From contig NZ_JAHTLF010000003.1 of the NCBI RefSeq assembly GCF_024614185.1, positions 248,001-312,000 on the forward strand: 64,000 nt of DNA, given 5' to 3'. Both the position numbers and the translations under genes were made by a program. The notes beneath the pieces were generated by a model, which saw nothing but the letters and a program-made list of their open reading frames with translations, was not told the origin of the DNA and did no database searches. Each line of letters begins with the position of its first letter. The stretch's first letter is position 1. Below are positions 1 through 8,009 of the stretch, in pieces. Source of the DNA: Nocardioides carbamazepini (GTDB lineage: Bacteria > Actinomycetota > Actinomycetes > Propionibacteriales > Nocardioidaceae).

Positions 1-331
1 GGGCGACCTGCCAGTCGGCGAGCCGGGCGAAGCTGCGCCCCCAGGTCCGGACCAGGCCGTCCTGCCGGTCCTGGCTGAGGATCCCGAGGCGGATCAGGTC
101 GCTGGTGAGCTGCAACGCCCGGACGTCGGCGGTGGTGAACGCCGCCGCGTCGTCGGGGACGTGGGCGAAGCCCAGCAGGTGCCACAGCTCGTTGGCCGTC
201 GCGAGCGGTACGCCGGCCCGCTCCGCGACCTGTCGCTGGGTGAGCCAGGGTGCCTCGCCGAGCAGGTGCTCCTCGAGCGCGGCGACGACCCCGCCGTCCT
301 GCTGGGCGGCGGGGTCGTCGGAGGCCGTCAC
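1..331 (-). CDS. Class III adenylate/guanylate cyclase, N-terminal fragment (runs off the left edge)
   Basis: Reading the minus strand from a GTG at 331 gives 110 codons without a stop to the window edge. The product starts VTASDDPAAQQDGG and carries a stretch around residues 30-60 with QVAERAGVPLATANELWHLL, then FTTADVRALQLTSDLIRLGI. This resembles the N-terminal helical regulatory domain of actinobacterial class III cyclases, which sits ahead of the catalytic domain making cAMP or cGMP. The catalytic domain itself lies outside the window, so the assignment rests on the regulatory region only. The gene lies 25 bp downstream of a cyclic-nucleotide-binding protein on the same strand, which fits a second-messenger unit. 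Confidence 0.6.
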   Translation of the reverse strand, partial: MTASDDPAAQQDGGVVAALEEHLLGEAPWLTQRQVAERAGVPLATANELWHLLGFAHVPDDAAAFTTADVRALQLTSDLIRLGILSQDRQDGLVRTWGRSFARLADWQVA

Positions 332-356
332 GGCAGGAGAGCCCGGGCGGGCCGGG

Positions 357-731
357 TCAGGCCGGGTCGCCGAGGCGCGACTGGGCGACCTCGACGAGTG
401 CCTCGTGGAAGGCGGGCCACTCGGCGTCGAGCTCGCGCAGCGTGTCGTCGGTCAGGTGGATCGTGTCCAGTGGCGTCAGGGCGACCACGGTGGCGTTGCG
501 CAGCCGCTGCCCGACGATCGCCGCCTCGCCGACGATGTCGCCGGGTCCGAGCTGGGCGATCTCGGCGCCGTCGCGGCGCACCGAGACGTTGCCCTCGAGG
601 AGGATGTACGCCTTGTCGGCAGGGGTGTCCTCCCAGATCGGGGACCAGCCCTCGGGGAGCTTCACGCGCCGCCCCGTCGCGCTGATCCGCGCGATCTCCT
701 GGGGTGAGAAGTGCTCGAAGAACGTTGCCAT
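357..731 (-). CDS. Cyclic-nucleotide-binding (Crp-type CNB) domain protein
   Basis: A 124-residue protein that is essentially one CNB beta-barrel: LPEGWSPIWEDTPADKAYIL, then LEGNVSVRRDGAEIAQLGPG, then DIVGEAAIVGQRLRNATVVA at residues 65-84, the phosphate-binding-cassette position. The usual Arg that contacts the cyclic phosphate (GE...R[ST]A) is not obvious: GEAAIVGQRLRNATV offers Arg two positions before the normal small residue. No DNA-binding helix-turn-helix follows, so this is a stand-alone sensor domain rather than a Crp-like regulator. It lies just upstream of a putative nucleotide cyclase gene in the same orientation, suggesting the two are co-transcribed and that the domain reads the product of that enzyme (inference). 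Confidence 0.82.
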   Translation of the reverse strand: MATFFEHFSPQEIARISATGRRVKLPEGWSPIWEDTPADKAYILLEGNVSVRRDGAEIAQLGPGDIVGEAAIVGQRLRNATVVALTPLDTIHLTDDTLRELDAEWPAFHEALVEVAQSRLGDPA

Positions 732-902
732 GCTGACCCTTTCGCTGTGCTGGGCGGAGATCCGCCCGGCTCGCCCTCTCTCCCCGACCTGTCACCGCCG
801 ACCCTAGTGCGCGGCGGGTCGGCGCGGGAGACAACTGTCACAACGTGTCCGGGACGGCTGCGTTATCCCGGGCGCCGGCCCGCGCGGCGTCGTACGGCAG
901 CC

Positions 903-1733
903 TCAGCCGCGGAACGGGTCGGCCGGGTAGACCCCGAGCACCTTGATGTCGGTGGTGAAGAAGGTCAGCTCCTCCAGTGCCCGCTTGAGGCCGGGGTCGT
1001 CGGGGTGCCCGTCGACCTCGGCGAGGAACTGGGTGGCGGCGAACTCGCCGCCCACCATGTAGCTCTCCAGCTTGGTCATGTTGATGCCGTTGGTGGCGAA
1101 CCCGCCGAGCGCCTTGTAGAGGGCGGACGGCAGGTTGCGGACGTTGAACACGAAGCTCGTGACGACCGGCCCGTTGCCCTGCGGCGCCTGGACGTACTCC
1201 GGTGAGAGCAGCACGAACCGCGTGGTGTTGTGGTCCTCGTCCTCGACGTCCTCGCGCAGGATCTCGAGCCCGTAGATCTCCGCGGCCAGGGGCGGTGCGA
1301 TGGCGGCCTGGGTGGGGTCACCGGCCTCCGCGATCTCACGGGCGGCGCCGGCGGTGTCGCCGGAGATGATCGGCGCCAGCCCGAGCTCGCGGATCACCTT
1401 GCGGCACTGGCCGAGCGCGTGGACGTGGCTGTGCACGGTCCGCAGGGTGGCGGCGGAGGTCCCGGGGACCACCATCAGGTGGAACTGGATGCGCAGGAAG
1501 TGCTCGGCGACGATGTGCAGCCCCGAGTCGGGCAGGAAGTGGTGGATGTCGGCCACCCGGCCCGCGATCGAGTTGTCGATCGGGATGAGGGCGAGGTCGC
1601 AGTCGCCGCTCGCCACGGCAGCGAAGACGTCCTCGAAGGACGCGCAGGCCACCGCCTCCGCCTCCGGGTAGTGCTGCTTGCACACGATGTGCGAGTTGGC
1701 GCCGGGTTCCCCCTGGTACGCGATGCGGGCCAT
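903..1733 (-). CDS. pheA: Prephenate dehydratase with C-terminal ACT domain
   Basis: A 276-residue cytoplasmic enzyme converting prephenate to phenylpyruvate in phenylalanine synthesis. The dehydratase domain starts MARIAYQGEPGANSH, contains the substrate-site region LALIPIDNSIAGRVADIHH at about residues 47-65, and the catalytic TRF motif in HNTTRFVLLS near residue 170. The ACT domain occupies about residues 185-265. Its ligand motifs differ from the textbook GALV and ESRP: here they read SALY and ESYM, so Phe feedback binding may be altered. The length is normal for monofunctional PheA without a chorismate mutase domain. The gene is transcribed divergently from the iron importer that begins at 1834. 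Confidence 0.93.
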   Translation of the reverse strand: MARIAYQGEPGANSHIVCKQHYPEAEAVACASFEDVFAAVASGDCDLALIPIDNSIAGRVADIHHFLPDSGLHIVAEHFLRIQFHLMVVPGTSAATLRTVHSHVHALGQCRKVIRELGLAPIISGDTAGAAREIAEAGDPTQAAIAPPLAAEIYGLEILREDVEDEDHNTTRFVLLSPEYVQAPQGNGPVVTSFVFNVRNLPSALYKALGGFATNGINMTKLESYMVGGEFAATQFLAEVDGHPDDPGLKRALEELTFFTTDIKVLGVYPADPFRG

Positions 1734-1811
1734 GCGCCAAGGGTAGGGCGTGGCACCGGCGCCGCCGCGGGCACCGTCCGTCCGCTGGGCGGGCTCGCCC
1801 GGACGGGCAAA

Positions 1812-1830
1812 GCAGGTTAGCCTCCCCTAA
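1812..1830 (+). promoter_or_regulatory. Iron box: predicted DtxR/IdeR operator
   Basis: The 19 bp GCAGGTTAGCCTCCCCTAA match the actinobacterial DtxR/IdeR consensus TTAGGTTAGGCTAACCTAA at 14 of 19 positions, including both AGGTTAG and CCTAA halves. It ends three bases before the ATG of the first Fe-siderophore permease gene. Iron-loaded DtxR-family repressors bind such sites, so the import operon should be shut off when iron is sufficient. The tiny spacing implies either a leaderless or very short-leader transcript, or a start codon slightly downstream. Confidence 0.75.
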
Positions 1831-1833
1831 GCC

Positions 1834-2868
1834 ATGACCGCCCTAGCCTCCCCGCGCGCCGAGCAGCGCCGCATCGGTACGCCGCGTCGCGTCGCCGCTC
1901 TCGTCGGCGCGGCCGCGGTGCTCGGCATGACCGTCGTGCTGAGCCTGATGATCGGCAACGAGTGGCTCAGCCCCGGCACCGTGCTGCGCGAGCTGGTCGA
2001 CCCCGGCGCGACCCCGGCCCGCGACATCGTCCGCGGCCTGCGTCTGGACCGCACGGTGATCGCCCTCGTCGTGGGGCTCGCCCTCGGTGCCGCGGGCGCG
2101 CTGATGCAGGCGCTCACCCGCAACCCGCTCGCCGACCCCGGTCTGCTCGGCGTCAACGCCGGGGCGGCCGCCGCCGTCGTCACCGGGATCGCGCTCCTCG
2201 ACGTGACGTCCGCCGGGATCCAGATCTGGTTCGCCTTCGCCGGGGCGGCGGCCGCGTCCGTGATCGTCTACGTGCTCGGGTCCGGTGGCCGGGCGAGCAC
2301 CACGCCCGTCCGGCTGGCGCTGGCCGGCGCGGCGCTCACGGCCGTGCTGTCGTCGTACGTCAACGGGGTGGCGCTCTCCAGCCAGGCCGCGTTCGACACG
2401 ATGCGCTTCTGGCTGGTCGGATCCGTCGTCGGGCGGGAGATCTCGGTGCTCGGCACGATCTGGCCGTTCCTCGTCGCGGGCGGGCTGGTCGCGGCGTTCG
2501 TGTCGCCGGCGCTCAACGCGATCGCGCTGGGGGAGGACACCGGCCGAGCGCTGGGCGTGAACCTCGGCCGGCTGCGGATCCTCACCGCGCTCGCGATCAC
2601 CCTGCTGTGCGGAGCGGCGACCGCGCTGGCGGGCCCCATCGCCTTCCTCGGCCTGGTCCTGCCGCACGTCGCGCGGCACCTCGTCGGTCCCGACCAGCGC
2701 TGGGTGCTGCCGCTGTCCATGGTGCTCTCTGCCGCGCTGCTGCTCCTGGCCGACACCACCGGGCGGATCGCGTCGGAGCGGGAGGTCGAGGCCGGCATCA
2801 TGACCGCCTTCATCGGGGCACCGCTGTTCATCGTCCTCGTCCGCCGCCGTCGACTGGCGCATCTGTGA
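1834..2868 (+). CDS. Fe-siderophore ABC importer permease, FecCD family (first subunit)
   Basis: A 344-residue polytopic membrane protein of the FecCD/FepD family that forms half of the translocation channel for ferric siderophores. The family signature ALMQALTRNPLADPGLLG lies at about residues 90-107, and AGPIAFLGLVLPHVAR near residue 270 is the cytoplasmic segment that contacts the ATPase. About ten hydrophobic segments are visible. The start directly follows a predicted iron box. It is the first of four genes joined by 4-bp overlaps (permease, permease, ATPase, lipoprotein), so it is expected to be iron-repressed. No siderophore biosynthesis gene is nearby; the ligand may be a xenosiderophore. 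Confidence 0.93.
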   Translation: MTALASPRAEQRRIGTPRRVAALVGAAAVLGMTVVLSLMIGNEWLSPGTVLRELVDPGATPARDIVRGLRLDRTVIALVVGLALGAAGALMQALTRNPLADPGLLGVNAGAAAAVVTGIALLDVTSAGIQIWFAFAGAAAASVIVYVLGSGGRASTTPVRLALAGAALTAVLSSYVNGVALSSQAAFDTMRFWLVGSVVGREISVLGTIWPFLVAGGLVAAFVSPALNAIALGEDTGRALGVNLGRLRILTALAITLLCGAATALAGPIAFLGLVLPHVARHLVGPDQRWVLPLSMVLSAALLLLADTTGRIASEREVEAGIMTAFIGAPLFIVLVRRRRLAHL

Positions 2869-4004
2869 CCACCCCGCGCACCTCCCCACCGCCCGTGGGC
2901 GCCCCGGTACGCCGCCGCGCCGATCCCGCCGATCCCGCCGGCCCCTCCGGCCGCGGCGCCGGAGCCGTCGACCTCGGCGTCCGGTCCGTGCGGATCGGCC
3001 CCGTCGCGTTGCCCGTGGCGCCGCGCTCGGTGCTGGTCGTGGTGCTGCTGCTGGCTCTCGCCGTCGTCGTCGCCGTCTGCTCGGTGCTGTTCGGCGAGAT
3101 CCAGATGGGCTTCCCCCGCCTGGTCGCGACGCTGAGCGGCGAGGGCTCGGCGTTCGAGGACTACCTCGTCATGGACTCCCGGCTCCCGCGGGTCGTCAAC
3201 GCCCTCCTCATCGGACTCGCGCTCGGCATGTCCGGCTCGATCTTCCAGACGATCTCCCGCAACCCGCTGGGCAGCCCCGACGTCATCGGCTTCGAGACCG
3301 GCGCCTCCACCGGCGGGCTGGTGGCGCTCCTCGTGCTGGGCAGCGGGTTCGCCGGTGCCTCGGTCGGCGCGGTCATCGGCGGCCTGGCCACCGCCGTCGT
3401 CGTCTACGCCCTCGCGCTGCGCAACGGGCTCGACGGGCTCCGGCTGGTGCTGATCGGCGTCGGCCTCGGCGCGCTCCTGCTCTCGGTCAACTCGATGCTG
3501 ATCGTCCAGGCCGACGTCTACGACGCGCAGGAGGCCGGCGGCTGGCTGGTCGGCAACCTGGCCGGCGCGAGCTGGGACGGTGTCGGCTGGCTGGTCGTGA
3601 CGGTGAGCGTGCTCTGCCTGGCAGCGGTCGGGCTGTCCCGGCCGTTGATGATCGCCGAGCTCGCCGACGACAGCGCGGCCGGCCTCGGGCAGCGCACCGA
3701 CCGGTTGCGCATGGTCGCGATCGCGGTGGGCGTGCTGCTCAGCAGCATCGCCGTGGCCGCGGCCGGGCCGATCGTGTTCGTGGCGCTCAGCGCCCCGCAG
3801 ATCGCCCGCCGCCTGACCGGCGCGAGCGGGCCGAACCTCGTCACGTCCGGGCTGACCGGGGCCGTGGTCCTCGTGCTCGCCGACCATGCCGCGCGCGAGC
3901 TCTTCCAGCCGCGTCAGGTGCCGGTCGGCGTCGTGACCGGACTCATCGGCGGGGCCTTCCTCGCCTGGCTGCTGACCCGCGAATGGCGGAAGGGACACGC
4001 ATGA
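2865..4004 (+). CDS. Fe-siderophore ABC importer permease, FecCD family (second subunit)
   Basis: A 379-residue partner permease, starting at the GTG that overlaps the stop of the preceding gene (GTGA). The first 45 residues are a Pro/Ala/Arg-rich cytoplasmic tail (VTTPRTSPPPVG...), after which hydrophobic helices begin. The FecCD signature SGSIFQTISRNPLGSPDVIG occurs near residue 120, and AAGPIVFVALSAPQIARRL near residue 300 matches the ATPase-coupling segment. It pairs with the first permease as a heterodimer. An open frame continues upstream inside the previous gene, but the coupled GTG start and family length argue against using it. Confidence 0.92.
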   Translation: MTTPRTSPPPVGAPVRRRADPADPAGPSGRGAGAVDLGVRSVRIGPVALPVAPRSVLVVVLLLALAVVVAVCSVLFGEIQMGFPRLVATLSGEGSAFEDYLVMDSRLPRVVNALLIGLALGMSGSIFQTISRNPLGSPDVIGFETGASTGGLVALLVLGSGFAGASVGAVIGGLATAVVVYALALRNGLDGLRLVLIGVGLGALLLSVNSMLIVQADVYDAQEAGGWLVGNLAGASWDGVGWLVVTVSVLCLAAVGLSRPLMIAELADDSAAGLGQRTDRLRMVAIAVGVLLSSIAVAAAGPIVFVALSAPQIARRLTGASGPNLVTSGLTGAVVLVLADHAARELFQPRQVPVGVVTGLIGGAFLAWLLTREWRKGHA

Positions 4005-4849
4005 GCACTCTCTCTGGCGACGGGACCGGGCAGCGGCTGCGGGCCGAGGCGGTGACCCTCGGCTACGACAAGCGGGTCATCAGCGAGGACCTCACGCTCG
4101 CCGTACCCGACGGGTCGTTCACGGTCATCGTCGGCGCCAACGGCTGCGGCAAGTCCACCCTGCTGCGCGGCCTGGCGCGCCTGCTCAAGCCGCGCTCGGG
4201 CGCCGTGCACCTCGACGGGCAGGCGATCCAGCGGTACTCCTCCAAGGAGGTCGCCCGTCGACTCGGCCTGCTGCCCCAGGCCCAGGTCGCGCCGGACGGG
4301 ATCACCGTCGCCGACCTGGTCGCGCGCGGGCGGTACCCCCACCAGAGCCTGCTGCGCCAGTGGACCCGCGACGACGAGGAGGCAGTCCGCGAGGCGCTGG
4401 CCGCCACCGACATCGGCGACCTGGCCGAGCGGCTGGTCGACGAGCTCTCCGGCGGCCAGCGGCAGCGGGTCTGGCTCGCGATGGCGCTGGCGCAGCGCAC
4501 CGAGATCCTGCTGCTCGACGAGCCCACGACGTACCTCGACATCGCCCATCAGGTCGAGGTCCTCGACCTGTGCGAGCGGCTGCGGACCGAGCGCGGCTAC
4601 ACGCTCGTCGCCGTGCTCCACGACCTCAACCTGGCCTGCCGCTACGCCACGCACCTGGTGGCGATGAAGGACGGCGGCGTGGTGGCGGAGGGCTCCCCGG
4701 CGGACGTGATCACCGAGGAGCTGGTCGAGGACGTCTACGGCCTCGCCTGCCGCGTCGTCCCCGACCCCGAGTGCGGGACACCGCTCGTGATCCCGCGCAA
4801 GAACGTGTCGACGACCCCGTCGGCCCCATCCGAGGAGGAAACCAGATGA
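4001..4849 (+). CDS. Fe-siderophore ABC importer ATP-binding protein
   Basis: A 282-residue ABC ATPase energising the two permeases. Visible motifs are Walker A GANGCGKST at about residues 43-51, Q-loop LPQAQ near 90, signature LSGGQRQR near 149, Walker B ILLLDEPT near 168 and switch histidine in AVLHDLN near 205. The ATG overlaps the permease stop (ATGA) and has GGAAGGG as ribosome binding site; the ATG 18 bp upstream in the same frame would sit inside that site and is less likely. FepC/FhuC-type features (YLDIAHQVEVLDLCERL) support an iron-chelate role. Confidence 0.94.
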   Translation: MSTLSGDGTGQRLRAEAVTLGYDKRVISEDLTLAVPDGSFTVIVGANGCGKSTLLRGLARLLKPRSGAVHLDGQAIQRYSSKEVARRLGLLPQAQVAPDGITVADLVARGRYPHQSLLRQWTRDDEEAVREALAATDIGDLAERLVDELSGGQRQRVWLAMALAQRTEILLLDEPTTYLDIAHQVEVLDLCERLRTERGYTLVAVLHDLNLACRYATHLVAMKDGGVVAEGSPADVITEELVEDVYGLACRVVPDPECGTPLVIPRKNVSTTPSAPSEEETR

Positions 4850-5889
4850 CCCGACGACGGTTTGGCGCGCGCCGCGCCCCGATCGCGGTGGCCACCGCGT
4901 TCGCGGCGGCGGTCGCCCTCAGTGGCTGCAGCGGCGACACCGACCCGGGCGCGAAGGACGACGCCGGCGACGACACGCTCGCCGAGTGCCAGTCCGCCGC
5001 ACCGACCGGGGGCTTCGAGTACGTCGACACCCGCGGTACCGAGGTCAGCCTCGACGAGGTGCCGACCACCGTCGTCGCCCAGAACAGCATCGCCGCCTCC
5101 TTGTGGGACGCCGGCTACAAGGTCGACGGCATCTACGGCGAGCTCGGCGACGACCCGGCATCGGCATACCAGCGCGGCAACGTGGACCTCGCGGAGCTCA
5201 CCACGCTCGGCAAGACGTGGGGCGAGTTCGACGTCGACGCCTTCGCTGCCATGGAGCCCGACCTGCTGCTCGACTTCTCCTTCTCCGGCGAGCTCTGGTA
5301 CGTCCCGAGCAAGCTCGAGAAGCAGATCAACGACCTGGCGCCGATCCTCGGGCTCAACGGTCAGCCGAAGGACATCGACGAGGCCATCGAGCTCTTCGTG
5401 GACCTCGCCGGCAAGCTCGGCGCCGACACCACCTGCAACGAGGAGCTCCTCGATGCCAAGGAGGACTACCAGGAGGCGCTGGCGGCCGTCACCGCCAACG
5501 AGAAGGACCTGAAGGTCCTCGTCGCCTCGGGCAGCGAGACGTCCCTTTGGGTGGTCAACCCCGACGAGCTCCCGGAGACCGGCACACTCAAGTCCGCCGG
5601 CGTCGACCTGATCAGCGCCGAGGGCGCCTCGAACGGCAAGGTCTTCACCGAGCTCAGCTGGGAACAGGCCCCCGGCTTCGCGGACGCCGACGTCATCCTC
5701 ATGGACATCCGCAACACCGACGCCGTCAAGGAGAAGATGAAGGGCATCGACACCTGGGCCAACCTGCCTGCCGTCAAGGCCGGCCAGGTCTACGAGTGGT
5801 ACGCGGGTGCGCCGTACTCCTACCAGGCGTACGCCGAGATCTTCGACGAGCTGGCCGACCAGCTCGAGGACGCGAAGCCGCTCGGCTGA
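4846..5889 (+). CDS. Fe-siderophore-binding lipoprotein of the ABC importer
   Basis: A 347-residue substrate-binding lipoprotein. The N-terminus MTRRRFGARR has a twin-Arg-like basic start, followed by a hydrophobic stretch ending in lipobox LSGC, so Cys28 should be lipidated after signal cleavage. The rest fits the periplasmic-binding-protein fold of the FecB/TroA class (VVAQNSIAASLWDAGYKVDG, and VDAFAAMEPDLLLD, typical of iron-chelate binders). The ATG overlaps the ATPase stop and is preceded by GAGGAGGAAACC. As the last gene of the four-gene importer it captures the ferric siderophore outside the membrane. Confidence 0.92.
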   Translation: MTRRRFGARRAPIAVATAFAAAVALSGCSGDTDPGAKDDAGDDTLAECQSAAPTGGFEYVDTRGTEVSLDEVPTTVVAQNSIAASLWDAGYKVDGIYGELGDDPASAYQRGNVDLAELTTLGKTWGEFDVDAFAAMEPDLLLDFSFSGELWYVPSKLEKQINDLAPILGLNGQPKDIDEAIELFVDLAGKLGADTTCNEELLDAKEDYQEALAAVTANEKDLKVLVASGSETSLWVVNPDELPETGTLKSAGVDLISAEGASNGKVFTELSWEQAPGFADADVILMDIRNTDAVKEKMKGIDTWANLPAVKAGQVYEWYAGAPYSYQAYAEIFDELADQLEDAKPLG

Positions 5890-5961
5890 CATCGCGGCAG
5901 GCCGGGTCGGCCCGGCGCGTGCGGACGCGCCGGGCCCGGCCGGGTCCGTACCGTTGCCCGC

Positions 5962-6360
5962 ATGGCCGTCGCGCTCTCGATCCTCGCCCTGCTGCTCGCC
6001 GCGGCCGCCCTCGCGGTCGCGCTCCGCAACGGACGGGCCGCCGCCGCGGGTGGCGGAGAGGACCTGCCGGCCGATGCGGCGGGCCTACGTCGCGAGGTCG
6101 CCGCGCTGCGGGCCGAGGCGGTGGGCGCGCTGCGCCACCTCGCCGTCGTCCGCTACGACGCCTTCGACGAGATGGGCGGCCGGCTGTCGTGGTCGCTCGC
6201 GCTGCTCGACGACGCCGGTGACGGCGTCGTCCTCACCTCGATCCGGGGTCGCAACGAGGCCCGCACCTACGCCAAGTCCGTCGCGGGGTGGAGCAGCGAG
6301 CAGGAGCTGTCGCCTGAGGAGGCCGAGGCGGTCGCCCATGCGCGGCTCGCCCGCAGCTAG
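5962..6360 (+). CDS. DUF4446 family membrane-anchored protein
   Basis: A 132-residue protein with one N-terminal membrane helix (ALSILALLLAAAALAVAL, residues 4-21), a short coiled stretch LRREVAALRAEAVGALRHLA and a soluble domain containing VVRYDAFDEMGGRLSWSLAL and VLTSIRGRNEARTYAKSV. That pattern, with the SWSLALLD and R..ARTYAK motifs, is characteristic of DUF4446, a widespread Gram-positive family without an assigned function. It stands alone between the iron importer and the convergent lipid kinase gene; its stop is 3 bp from the end of that gene. Confidence 0.85.
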   Translation: MAVALSILALLLAAAALAVALRNGRAAAAGGGEDLPADAAGLRREVAALRAEAVGALRHLAVVRYDAFDEMGGRLSWSLALLDDAGDGVVLTSIRGRNEARTYAKSVAGWSSEQELSPEEAEAVAHARLARS

Positions 6361-6363
6361 CTG

Positions 6364-7944
6364 CTAGCTGCGGGGCACGCGCACCAGCACCCGGCCGTGG
6401 ATGCACTCCATCCGCAGCTCCGAGCCCAGCCCGATGGTGTCGCCGTCCAGCTGGCGCGGCACCTCGCCCGACGCCCGTACGACGACCTTGCGGCCCGTCA
6501 TCCGCGCGACGGACTCGCCGGCGTTGCGCTCGCGCCGGGTCACGACCCGCAGCACGAGCGGGATCCAGCTGAGGAAGCGCCGCGGGTAGAGCAGGACGAC
6601 ATCGAGCTGGCCGTCATCGATGGCCGCGTCGGGAAGCAGGTTCATCCCGCCCTGCAGGCTGCCGACGTTGCCGATCACGCAGGTGCGGGCGCGGTGCTTG
6701 GTGAACGGGCCGTCGTCGACGGAGATCTCCAGCTTCATCGCCGGGAACATCAGGCCCTTGAGCCCGGACAGCACGTAGGCGAGCCAGCCGACCTTCTTCT
6801 TGAGGTCCTCGTTGACGCCCTCCATGATCGCGGCGTCGAAGCCCATGCCGGCCATCACCATGAAGTGCGAGGGCTCGATGCCGTCGCCGTCGACCTCGAC
6901 CATGTCGATGGCCCGGTCCTGGCCGGTGAGCGCGATGTCGATCGCGGCGCGGATGAAGAGCGGGATCTCGAGGTTGCGGGCCAGCAGGTTGCCGGTGCCC
7001 GCCGGTACGACGCCCACCGGGATGCCGGTGCCGGCGAGCTCGGCGCACACCTCGCGCACGGTGCCGTCCCCGCCGCACACGATGACGAGGTCGGCTCCTT
7101 CGACCGATGCCTGCTCGGCCTGGCCGGTGCCGGAGTCCTCGACGGTGGTGAGGTACCAGCGCGGCTCGTTCCAGCCGGACTCCAGGGCCAGCTGGGTCAC
7201 CAGCGACCGGAACTGCTCCACTGACTCGACCTTGATCGGGTTCAGCACGACCGCCAGGTTGCGCGCCGACGGGAACGGCTCGGGCAGCGGCTCGGCCTTG
7301 CGCGCATGGCTGCGGGGGAGCGGGTTGTAGAGCGCCACCCCGAGCAGGAGGACACCGAGGCCGAGCAGCGTGCCGCCGACGACGTCGCTGGGGAAGTGGC
7401 GCCCGAGGAGGATCCGGTCGGCCGCGACGAGCACCCAGACGAGGACGGCGAGGGTCATGAGCAGCCGCCGGATGCCGGGGCGCCGGACGAGCATCACGGC
7501 GAGCAGCACCACGAGGCCGCTGAACGCGGCCGCGGCGGAGGTGTGCCCGGAGGGGAACGCGTTGGAGTGGAGGAAGTACTCCGGGTCCTGCCACACCGGC
7601 CGACCGCGACCGACCAGCACCTTGGTGCCGTAGGTGAGGAGGGCGGTCGCCGCCATCACCGCCGCTACCAGGATCCCGGCCCGCCGATGGCCCTTCACGA
7701 ACAGCGCGACGGCGATCACCGCGGTGATCGCGGTCATGCAGGCGGTGCCGAAGGCGACCTCGACCACGCGCAGCGGGTGGCCCAGCCACTCCTGGTCACC
7801 CGCCCACGTGCGTGCCGACTCGCCGTGACCGTCGAGGTCCATCACCCAGGCCCACTCGGCGGCCACGGCCCCGGCCACCGCGCCGAAGAGGGCGAGCAGG
7901 ATCAGGGCGGCCAGCAGGGGAGTCCGTCGGGGTCGGTCGAGCAC
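6364..7944 (-). CDS. PAP2 phosphatase - diacylglycerol kinase catalytic domain fusion
   Basis: A 526-residue two-domain membrane protein. The N-terminal half is a PAP2 (type 2 phosphatidate phosphatase) domain with five to six membrane helices and the three acid-phosphatase motifs KVLVGRGRP (about 106), PSGHTSAA (about 129) and RILLGRHFPSD (about 176). The C-terminal half is a DAGK catalytic domain with CGGDGTV near residue 288 and PAGTGN near residue 311. It may interconvert phosphatidic acid-type and neutral lipids in the membrane, or act on polyprenyl or sphingoid lipids. The start chosen is the GTG at 7944 (VLDRPRRTPLLAAL) just before the first helix; an open frame continues upstream but is Arg/Pro-rich noise. 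Confidence 0.88.
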   Translation of the reverse strand: MLDRPRRTPLLAALILLALFGAVAGAVAAEWAWVMDLDGHGESARTWAGDQEWLGHPLRVVEVAFGTACMTAITAVIAVALFVKGHRRAGILVAAVMAATALLTYGTKVLVGRGRPVWQDPEYFLHSNAFPSGHTSAAAAFSGLVVLLAVMLVRRPGIRRLLMTLAVLVWVLVAADRILLGRHFPSDVVGGTLLGLGVLLLGVALYNPLPRSHARKAEPLPEPFPSARNLAVVLNPIKVESVEQFRSLVTQLALESGWNEPRWYLTTVEDSGTGQAEQASVEGADLVIVCGGDGTVREVCAELAGTGIPVGVVPAGTGNLLARNLEIPLFIRAAIDIALTGQDRAIDMVEVDGDGIEPSHFMVMAGMGFDAAIMEGVNEDLKKKVGWLAYVLSGLKGLMFPAMKLEISVDDGPFTKHRARTCVIGNVGSLQGGMNLLPDAAIDDGQLDVVLLYPRRFLSWIPLVLRVVTRRERNAGESVARMTGRKVVVRASGEVPRQLDGDTIGLGSELRMECIHGRVLVRVPRS

Positions 7945-8009
7945 CCCCGGAGAATAGGTCAACTGCGGCCGGGACCGCGCAGCGGCGGGGCGGTGGTCCT
8001 CCGCCCGGA

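Noticed and set aside
2268..3998. Long open frame on the minus strand across the permease genes
   Set aside because: Low-complexity Asp/Arg/Gly/His composition typical of antisense frames in high-GC coding DNA; both plus-strand permeases have clear family motifs.
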